A DNA stretch of 11,930 nucleotides from Ochromonadaceae sp. CCMP2298 (Eukaryota > Sar > Synurophyceae > Ochromonadales > Ochromonadaceae): the NCBI GenBank assembly GCA_026770595.1, contig MU634481.1, positions 1-11,930 of the forward strand, read 5' to 3'. This document shows, in pieces, positions 1 through 6,477 of this stretch (the stretch's first letter is position 1; every line of letters starts with the position of its first letter). A program made the translations under genes and the position numbers. Under the pieces are notes generated by a model. That model was not told where the DNA came from. It worked only from the letters and a program-made list of their open reading frames with translations, and made no database searches.

Positions 1-248
1 GCAACGACCTTGAATTGATCACAGCAAGTGCATAAATGCACAATATGGGAAGACTTTCCAGCATATCTCCCATCTCGTAATCCAGTACGAGATAATCGCG
101 AGTCTTTTCTCAATCTTCGATTCTCACAGTGGAGGGCGAAGGTGAACGCCTTGCGATCTGCATAACGCGCCTCCAGCCTGTACTCGTTGTCCAAGGCCAC
201 GGTAATACCACCCCTGCTGCGAATCTCGGGACTCCTGATGGATGCCAT
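1..248 (-). CDS. partial unrecognised protein, possibly the N-terminus of a transposase
   Basis: An open frame begins with ATG at 248-246 (complement) and stays open for 82 codons to the window edge. It reads MASIRSPEIRSRGG, then a stretch with YRLEARYADRKAFTFALH, and later SHIVHLCTCCDQFKV. A tract of the form 'yA..kaF.F' followed by 'hivhL.C..C.Fkv' resembles the N-terminal DNA-binding/zinc region of MULE and related transposases, where a short Cys-x2-Cys stretch precedes a basic phenylalanine tract. This is a family-level impression and no catalytic residue is in view. It lies beside a MULE pseudogene pointing the other way, which fits a mobile-element island. No intron is needed. A chance open frame is the main alternative, and the gene continues outside the window. 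Confidence 0.35.
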   Translation of the reverse strand, partial: MASIRSPEIRSRGGITVALDNEYRLEARYADRKAFTFALHCENRRLRKDSRLSRTGLRDGRYAGKSSHIVHLCTCCDQFKVV

Positions 249-464
249 GATTTATGGAGGCAGAACAGAAATATGATATCAAAAGGATCCAAGGATCTTG
301 GAAATCTGTGGACACGAAGATTTTTGGTCCGTTTTTGGTGCGTTACATTTCCGCCAAAAAAGGGCAAAAAACCCAAAATACGTTAGTTGGGTAATGTCCT
401 TTGGACAAGAAGGGGACAAGAAAAGCCTGTGGGCAAATAAGGGGCGCCGGTGGCGCTACTCGTA
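249..464. other. short gene-free stretch with A/T-homopolymer motifs
   Basis: I see no gene here. It is the 5' side of the left-edge minus-strand frame. Around 320-375 it holds runs of T followed by runs of A (TTTTTGG, CCGCCAAAAAAGG, GCAAAAAACCC), loosely similar to the inverted-repeat sequence at 545-573. It could be a decayed terminal region of the left-hand element, but the similarity is too short to assert that. Confidence 0.3.
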
Positions 465-525
465 ATTTCCCAGGAGTAGAAAGGGTTAATGATATTCCCA
501 GGTTGTTCCCCTCAGTTACGCAGAA
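465..525 (+). repeat. dispersed 60-bp repeat, copy 1
   Basis: This 61-bp block begins ATTTCCCAGGAGTAGAAAGG and ends CCCCTCAGTTACGCAGAA. It matches 6310-6371 with one single-base indel and one substitution (C/G in CTCAG versus CTGAG). A shorter, more diverged copy lies at 5299-5337. The match stops abruptly after CAGAA, as expected for a defined repeat unit rather than a chance match. It contains TTCCCAGG twice. An open frame crosses this copy (401-679), but the repeat shows that this frame is not a real gene. Confidence 0.85.
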
Positions 526-544
526 ACAGGAACTCGATATTTCG

Positions 545-573
545 CCCTACCCGAAACGGCTTTTTTGCCTACC
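545..573 (+). repeat. left terminal inverted repeat of the MULE element
   Basis: The block GCCCTACCCGAAACGGC followed by TTTTTT and GCCTACC is matched in inverted orientation at 3891-3920. There the complement reads GCCTACCCGAAACAGC, TTTTTTT, CTTACC. About 26 of 30 positions agree with one single-base gap, and weaker similarity may continue inward. The pair brackets the transposase pseudogene, as MULE terminal inverted repeats do. I could not find a convincing 8-10 bp target-site duplication; CAGAAACAG (521-529) and CAGAAGCAC (3935-3943) agree at only 7 of 9. Confidence 0.6.
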
Positions 574-736
574 CTCTCCAAAACCGTCTCCTCAGCCTAC
601 TTTTGGGATCCAAGGATCAAACCCTCGCAATTGGCGATCGAGCTTGGATATTCACAGAATGCTTCACATTTTGGAATGAAGTGGAGAGAGAGAACAGTCC
701 TATCTGGCATGTGAGAGAACCTACTACTTCGCCGAC

Positions 737-3538
737 ATGATGCACCCGTCTGTGGTGTTCTCTCCATACAAGGGGGGAGATCCTCAAAATCTGAGTGCAT
801 TTTGCAGTCACTACGGGCTACCTGACGAGCTGTTCCAATTCTTTACTGTCAAAGGGATAGTGTTCGTAAAGCATTTACGGCAGATCTACAGCCACCCAGA
901 GAGCATGCAGGCAGTAAGACGCATCTGCGCGGAGTTTGCCTTCGAACGCTTCGTGGGCGCCGAGAGTGCAACTCTGTGCCTTGCCGCAGCAGCAGCAGCA
1001 GTAGCATATGTGCCTTCTGCCGCATGGAACGACGATATCGACTTCAACTTCGACTTTGCTGATTACGATATGGGAGAGTTCGCAGACCTTGGCAGCGGAC
1101 AGTCATCCACTGGTAATTCTGGCGGACAGACCTTTGTCGAAATCAACGCCTTTCCGGCCCAGGGAAAGAAGATCGTGCCAGGCGCAAAGATGCAGAAAGT
1201 AGCGTGGGGAGATGTCATCGCTGTTGTGCAGAGGGACCAATTCAGATCAGAGGCTGACGCTGAAAAGAAAGCGCTCTCGATCAAGAATTTTTCAGACGAA
1301 GAGACCGACCACACTTGGGTCCGTCCAGGTATGTTTTATGACCAATTTTCTAATATTGCGTTGCCTAAAAATTGACACAACCTACCTTGCTCTTCTTCGT
1401 CGCAGGTGTTTATGGATGCGTCGTCCACGAGCGCTGCCTACACCTGACCCGGTTCACGTGCGTAGATGAGAGCGGTTACTGGGAACTACACTGCGCATAT
1501 GCTCATACCGCAGTTCGCCTTCCCCAGCGCCAAGGAGCCGCCCTGTCGGCCAAAGTAAAAAACATCGAAATTCCCATGATCTGTGATGCAGGTGCAAAGC
1601 CGCAGCAGATCCTCAATGTTATGAGGAGGAAGCTGTCACCTCGCAGCCAGCCAACTCGGGGTTAAGTGCGCAACCTCAAGGACCGCGTAAACAAAGGCTC
1701 CGTGCAAAGCATCGAGGTAAGAAATTAAAATATCGTGTCCTCTTTCCTCTTATTCCTGTTAACGTTTCCTCACCTACCCTCTACACAGACTGACGCCAAG
1801 CTCTCAGCAGCCCTCGAGTTCCTCCATATGGCCAAAATCCCTTCTGGGACAGTCCCTGTTGACGGCAGTATCGTCGTTGCGCGGTGCGGTGCTGTGGCCA
1901 ACGGCGGTGCTGAACCTCGATGCTGTCATGATGGACCACAGCCACTCTCGGCAGGCCCGGTGGTCTCAAAAGGGATTTGCGAAGAGATCCTCAGTTGCTA
2001 CTTCCACGTCATCAAGAACGTGAAAGAAAACAAGGCCAAGCTCAAGTACAAGGCCAATCTGCCGCTTGTTCTCGAGGACGTGCGCCGCCTGCACATGAGC
2101 CGCTCTGAAGAGCAGTTTGCGGCCATGGCGATTGTTTTCTGAAGAGATAGACGGATGCAGGTACGATTAATTTGCTACTGAATATTCGCATTATTATTCA
2201 CTGCTTAGCATAACTGCCTCTCATATTGCTCACAACCACAGGAGAGAAGGCGTTTGCCGACTATTTCCGGGGGGCGCATCTCAGCGGCGTCTTTGCGAAA
2301 TGGCACATCGCTGCTGGCCCGCAGCGGCTTCCCTGCACCAACAACGCGCTCGAGAGCTTCAACAACTACGGCATCAAAATGGTCATGGAGAGAGACCGAG
2401 CCACCCTCGGTGCGTGGCTGTCCAACGATGGCGACCTGCAGAAGGTTCTGGGCAAGATCGATGCCACTAGGACTCTGGATGCTAAGCAGCTCATGCCGTT
2501 TCTCTCTCAACGAAATCTGCGTAGTTTTAACCCCCCTGGCAGACAGACGCTGGAGAAAGCGCTCGGGATCTTGCAGGCTAGCGGCAGCTACAAAGCTTTC
2601 GAGGGGCCAGATGAGGGGCAGTCATATCTGATCTCCTCCGATTCTAGAAGGCCGGTCACGCCGCAGCAGGTCGATCGTTATATGGCGAGCTTGGACTTCC
2701 TCTCTGCGCAGCAGATGAGCTATGAGGATTTTCTGGGCCTCACACACATCCACCATGTTCGAATTCGGCCCACCACTTGGGAAGACCCCTCTCTACATTC
2801 ACAATCCAGCAGCGCCCACAAGCAGTCATGCACCGCTGGGTGACAAGCGACAAGCGCACAATTTACACGAAACAGTTCCGTGCTCCATCTGCCTGGGACG
2901 GAGAGTTCGCTATCGTCGTGGGTGTAGAGCTAGAGCATGAGACAATTATCGTCCACTGCCGGAACAACTCGCAAGAGTACATTCCCTTCAGTGAGGTAAG
3001 CCAACATTTATCCTGGGGTGGGGCAGTGTACTCGACAATATTTAATATTCAGCTTTTTTTCACAACAGTTGACAGCACGCCTAGTGCCCGCTCCCAGTTT
3101 TGACGTCGTGTGCGAATGCAAAGCGTATCGGACATGCGCCGCGTGCGCGCATCAGCTGGTCGTCTTGCATTTGAGGGGGATGATTAACGTTGCCGCCGCA
3201 CTGGGAAACGTGAACATGCCGAGGAAGAAGGGAAGACCAAGCAAGGCCACCGTAGTCGCATCTCATCAAAAACAGTACAAGTGAGTTCAGAACAAACGCC
3301 AGTATCTGTCTATCGAACTATTTTCCACGATCTTGTCTTTCGCAGTGCTATTCCTCCAGCCCCCCCTGTCGCTGCAGACGCTGGCGGTGCATCTTCGCCG
3401 AGCCAGTATACTTGGGCGTCACAGATCTCGCTGCAAATAGAGAATTTCTATTCTGCAAAACTCGAGTACCTCACCAGCAGCTTCTTGTGCCTGTACTTGA
3501 TCATCTCCCCCAAAGATCGCCTTGTGCGGGACAGGTGA
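737..3538 (+). pseudogene. Mutator-like (MULE) transposase pseudogene, six exons, several lesions
   Basis: This is a remnant of a DDE transposase that would cut and insert its own element in the nucleus. Proposed exons are 737-1328, 1406-1716, 1789-2160, 2242-2995, 3069-3280 and 3346-3538. The introns are GT-AG and only 65-81 bp. Exon 2 has a Cys/His-rich tract (GCVVHERCLHL then WELHCAYAHT) like the WRKY/FLYWCH-type finger that precedes MULE cores. Exon 3 holds CYFHVIKNVKEN, the C-x2-H motif of the core. Exon 4 holds CTNNALESFNNYGIK, typical of the core's end. Exon 5 has a SWIM finger (C-x-C at 3111-3119, C-x-H at 3144-3152) followed by KKGRPSK. Lesions: an in-frame TAA at 1663-1665; the WP..VMMD segment (about 1889-1955) lies one frame off its flanks and much of the preceding core seems missing; frame changes near 2135-2142 and between about 2756 and 2790. 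The phase across intron 3 is also inconsistent. The start codon is the first ATG of the open frame. Family assignment is firm and activity is very unlikely. Confidence 0.85.
3111..3152 (+). other. SWIM zinc-finger segment of the transposase
   Basis: The four ligands C-x-C-x(n)-C-x-H are intact within exon 5: CEC, then KAYRTCAA, then CAH. It is followed by a basic GRPSK tail. In MULE and FAR1-type proteins this finger sits C-terminal to the DDE core. Its preservation, despite lesions upstream, supports the family call and suggests the decay is not ancient. Confidence 0.75.
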
Positions 3539-3890
3539 GTTGTAGGTCTCATGCTATCATCTGATGAAGGAGGGGGCAGTGATTGATTTTGCTTTCGAAT
3601 TTAAATCGACGTTGTTTCAACAATGGGCGTGATTTTCACAAATTTTTCTCAATATTGACGCAACGCCTCTGTCACAAACCCTCCTCAAGTATTTCTCCAA
3701 AGAATTTTGGCGATTGATCTGGCGTTGGGATCTGGCGTTGGGATCGGATCGGATTGGATTGGATTTGATTGGATTCTTGAGTGGATTGGATTGGATTCAC
3801 AACCAAAAACTCATTTTGCAGAATAGAAATTCTCCATTTTTGAGGGGTCCAATGGGGGAAAGTGCCCGTAGCGAAAGATGGTCAAAACAG
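3539..3890. other. gene-free 3' part of the MULE element with GGATT repeats
   Basis: No coding region is supported. At about 3717-3800 there is an imperfect array: two GGCGTTGGGATCT-like units, then GGATC/GGATT units running into GGATTGGATTGGATT and a second GGATT cluster. Open frames over this array are artefacts of the repeat. The stretch lies between the last transposase exon and the right inverted repeat, so it is probably the element's untranslated tail. Confidence 0.55.
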
Positions 3891-3920
3891 GGTAAGAAAA
3901 AAAGCTGTTTCGGGTAGGCA
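3891..3920 (-). repeat. right terminal inverted repeat of the MULE element
   Basis: This is the inverted partner of 545-573: read on the complement it gives GCCTACCCGAAACAGC followed by a T run and CTTACC. Its distance from the left copy (about 3.35 kb outer edge to outer edge) and its position just after the transposase remnants fit one MULE unit. The recombinase remnant begins immediately outside it. Confidence 0.6.
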
Positions 3921-4430
3921 AAAACGTTTTTCTCCAGAAGCACCTCACTCAAGTCCCTACAGCTTGTTCGCATCCTCTACGACTGGGCCAGGCTGTCACG
4001 CCCTATGGTCGATGACCAAGCTCACAACGACTTCCTCTTTTCCCACCCGAGCGATTCAGTTGTTGGTCGTGAAACCCTATCCTACGACACCTTTGCTTCC
4101 GTGGTCAAGAAAACAGCTTCAAAGTTCGGTTTCGACCCCTCCAACTTTGGATGCCACAGTCTACGCATCGGCGGCACCTCCCTCCTATGCGCTGCTGGCG
4201 CTTCAGACATGAACATCTGCCTAATGGGCAGATGGAAAAGTCTTCCAGCATGCCTAGGCTATCAAGAGGTCTCCACAGCCACCCACGATAGAATGCTCAA
4301 TTTATTGAGTACCAATGCCTACACACCCCGCGACATACATCTACAATACCGCATCGAGGAACTAAAGACCCTTGCATCAGATGCTCACGAGCTAAAGTTT
4401 GATCAGGACGCTGACTCTGACGACGACTGA
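3918..4430 (+). pseudogene. C-terminal half of a eukaryotic tyrosine recombinase (YR element), 5'-truncated
   Basis: The frame is open from 3918 to TGA at 4428-4430, with ATG at 4005. Tyrosine recombinases cut and rejoin DNA through a covalent phosphotyrosine. Counting from the 4005 ATG, the sequence shows H51-S-L-R54 (4155-4166), GRWKS with W77 in the place of the second His/Trp, and GYQEVS with the likely nucleophile Y86 (4260-4262). Upstream in frame come LVRILYDWARLSRP and TLSYDTFASVVKKTASKFGF, as in YR proteins of Crypton-, DIRS- or Ngaro-like elements. The first catalytic Arg and the N-terminal core-binding domain are absent. A TAG at 3915-3917 closes the frame, and an acceptor-like CCCTACAG ends at 3962, so an upstream exon may once have existed. 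The tail is acidic (SDDD). The visible half has no internal stop. I call it a truncated remnant; a short intact gene with lost upstream exons is the alternative. Confidence 0.75.
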
Positions 4431-5298
4431 CACCCCAACGGTTTGTTAAACTCCTGTACTATCGTTTTAACACAGCAATGTGGATTTAACTAGTACTCGT
4501 CTTTATCATTACATGCGCACCGCGTGTTGCATTATAAACCACTATGTGTTCCCATACACGGACCTTTCATAATGCTCGATCTTCCTGATTATCCGTTACA
4601 ATATGGTTGACTTTTCCAAAAAGCGACTGTTTCAAGATGTTTTGAGTAGATCCACTGCGCAATCATTATTCCCAGTTGAGGGGGACTACCGTTACTGTGA
4701 TAAGCATAATTATATTATGTATCCCTTCATACTAACGACTATCACCTATCCAATTAGACCCGTACTGCCGTATATAATGTCATTCAACCAATTCCCATGC
4801 GGCTGATAACTCCAACATTGTGTTCATACAAAATCCTTATATCATTGCGTATACAAATCCATATTCCCTATGGTTCATATCCAATGATTCCCAATGATTA
4901 TCCCATATTCCCATATATAACGGATTCTCAATCCTTGTACACGTTAACAGTACTCTTACTATGACAGTCATATTCCCCATATAGACCCTTCATACTAAAT
5001 CCACACTCTGACACTTACATGTAGATTAATATACTAAGTGCACATTTTATCTCTCCAACATAATGAGTTCAGTACTATGTATACATACAATATTCATATA
5101 TCATTTACAAACGCTCTATATCGTATAACGTATACAACATCCATATCCCACATGGTACCCATAATATTAGTGGGGAGGTACCAATGCAATATCTCTGAAG
5201 AACTGTACTGGGGTTTCGATATCACATTGATTCAACAGATAGTTTTGATCTCTCTGAATATATTTAGGAATATTTCAGTTGAGCTTTTGGGGGTGCAT
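4431..5298. other. AT-rich gene-free interval
   Basis: About 870 bp of AT-rich sequence with recurring words such as CCATATTCCC, ATATCC and TATACA. The open frames at 4603-4806 and 5038-5301 give protein-like composition only by chance and lack family features. Nothing here has splice-joined coding character. It could be the 3' region of the recombinase element or plain intergenic DNA. Confidence 0.5.
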
Positions 5299-5337
5299 TA
5301 GAGGGATAATCCCAGATTGTTCCCCTAAGTTACGCAG
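5299..5337 (+). repeat. dispersed 60-bp repeat, degenerate copy 2
   Basis: AGAGGGATAA then TCCCAGATTGTTCCCCTAAG and TTACGCAG align with the 3' two thirds of copies 1 and 3, with a 6-base gap and a few substitutions. It lacks the 5' part. Shortly after, GGGTTAATGTGATT (5351-5364) again resembles the repeat's interior. Confidence 0.7.
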
Positions 5338-5508
5338 CGATCCGATTCAGGGTTAATGTGATTCATAGATTAACGTTGGATCGCATATTCAGCTTCCAAA
5401 AATAGATGTACTAGAATTTGAAACATCATATTACCCTACTAAAAAGTATCTATAATTGCGTGAATTGATCATTGTGATTACTTTCTATCATGCTTATGTT
5501 TCGTCAGT
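5338..5508. other. short gene-free interval
   Basis: AT-rich sequence between repeat copy 2 and the 3' end of the secreted-protein gene. Nothing is recognised apart from a second GGGTTAAT word. Confidence 0.3.
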
Positions 5509-6099
5509 TTAGGCGTTTATAGGCCCTTTTCCCCCACAAAAGGGTGTCACAAGCTTCTGAGGGTTTTCACGGGCTTCAAAGACAATAATCAATAGAAGTG
5601 AGAGCGACCTACCTTCAGCACCTGCACTGTGCCGTCTTTTTGAATATGTTGGACACTGCGGAAGTCGAACCATCTCTCGGGCAGGCAACAGACAAACCAG
5701 CATTCAAAAACGTCTTTTTTGATGTCTTTCGACCGACAAGAATTGATTTTCGGGTCAAAACCAAAAGATATGGGCCGTCTTTTTTGGTCTTTTTGTCTTT
5801 AGGCGCACCTCGTAGCAGTCGTTCACCCAATCGATCATACTGGGTGGGAGGCGCTTGATGTAGAAGCTGCCGTAGTCTCCGTCCACAATCTGCACGAAAT
5901 CATCAGCGATGGTGACATCTGCTGTCCGCCAGTCCTTCACATCCAACACCTGCATCACACGCTCTGATACATGCTCTGATACATGCTCTGATACATGCTC
6001 TGATACATGCTCTGATACAGGGAGTTGGGTAAGCCCCCCATCCTTCTCTGCTGATACTGATGCTGATAGGGCGAGTGCGAGAAGGGAGAGGATGCGCAT
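5509..6099 (-). CDS. small secreted protein with tandem VSE(H/R) units, family unknown
   Basis: ATG is at 6099-6097. Exon 1 (6099-5809, 97 codons) begins MRILSLLALALSASVSA, a clear signal peptide with likely cleavage after SVSA. Then come EKDGGLTQLP and five VSE(H/R) units from a 12-bp DNA repeat. A domain-like part with DWRTADVTIADDFVQIVDGD and FYIKRLPPSMIDWVNDCYE follows. The donor is GAG|GTGCGC. Exon 2 (5675-5613) follows a 133-bp intron in phase 0 and reads RWFDFRSVQHIQKDGTVQV then LK, which continues exon 1 smoothly. Next is a GTAGGT donor. The 3' end is unresolved: an acceptor after 5574 gives an 8-codon end at 5547 (39-bp intron), and one after 5557 gives a 15-codon end with TAA at 5509 (56-bp intron). 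I do not recognise the family. The clean phase-0 splice and signal peptide argue for a real gene. It faces the glycosylase gene head to head. Confidence 0.6.
5961..6020 (-). repeat. 12-bp tandem repeat (five units) coding VSE(H/R)
   Basis: Five back-to-back units of GCTCTGATACAT (the last ends CAG) encode VSEH on the minus strand, with VSER in the flanking unit. The near-perfect units suggest recent slippage and likely length variation between strains. The same repeat opens several spurious frames on both strands. Confidence 0.9.
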
Positions 6100-6477
6100 A
6101 CTGGGAGGGAGGAGGGTGGGAGGAGGGTGGGAGGCAGATCTGTGGAGGTCCTAACACTTGCACCGCTTGGTCTCCCTCACGCTTGAGGCATGCACCCTCA
6201 CACTCGAGGCTGCCCAATGCAAATGAGCTCACAGCACAACAGAGGGGCCTTCGACGTGCAAGCAGTGAGAGACGGTACGAGTGAGCGAGTGAGAGAGAGA
6301 GGCGTGTGGATTTCCCAGGAGGTAGAAAGGGTTAATGATATTCCCAGGTTGTTCCCCTGAGTTACGCAGAATCAGCGATGGTGAAAAGATCCGATCTTTT
6401 TTATAGCGAAGCTCCTCGGGTGATGGTGACTCACTGATGATTCGCCACAATCCCAGTCGAATCTCGCTTGTCCAACG
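6100..6477. promoter_or_regulatory. shared spacer between two divergent genes
   Basis: This 378-bp gap separates the start codons of the secreted-protein gene (minus) and the glycosylase gene (plus), so it probably carries both promoters. Visible elements: a GGGAGGAGGGT-type purine tract at 6107-6133, which is a pyrimidine tract just before the minus-strand start; repeat copy 3 at 6310-6371; and a TATA-like TTTTTTATA at about 6397-6405, some 75 bp before the plus-strand ATG. None of these is proven functional. Confidence 0.5.
6310..6371 (+). repeat. dispersed 60-bp repeat, copy 3
   Basis: This is the 62-bp near-identical partner of 465-525, sitting inside the divergent promoter spacer about 105 bp upstream of the glycosylase ATG. 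It shares TTTCCCAGGA, AGAAAGGGTTAATGATATTC, CCAGGTTGTTCCCCT and AGTTACGCAGAA with copy 1. Confidence 0.85.

Noticed and set aside
401-740. Overlapping plus-strand open frames upstream of the transposase
   Set aside because: They run through the dispersed 60-bp repeat and the inverted terminus and show no protein-family features.
1663-1665. TAA inside the transposase frame as a sign of a reassigned genetic code
   Set aside because: The host genes in the window end with TAA, TAG and TGA at family-correct positions and use none of them internally, so this TAA is best read as a nonsense mutation in a pseudogene that has other lesions too.
521-3943. CAGAAACAG / CAGAAGCAC as the MULE target-site duplication
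   Set aside because: Only 7 of 9 bases match and the pair does not sit exactly at the inverted-repeat edges, so I do not annotate it.
4603-5301. Two small open frames in the AT-rich interval
   Set aside because: Their composition follows the local AT-rich words, there is no domain or splice continuity, and one ends inside repeat copy 2.
5961-6020. Regular 12-bp repeat as a possible CRISPR-like array
   Set aside because: The units are directly adjacent with no spacers, stay in frame inside a coding exon and the host is eukaryotic; it is a coding minisatellite.
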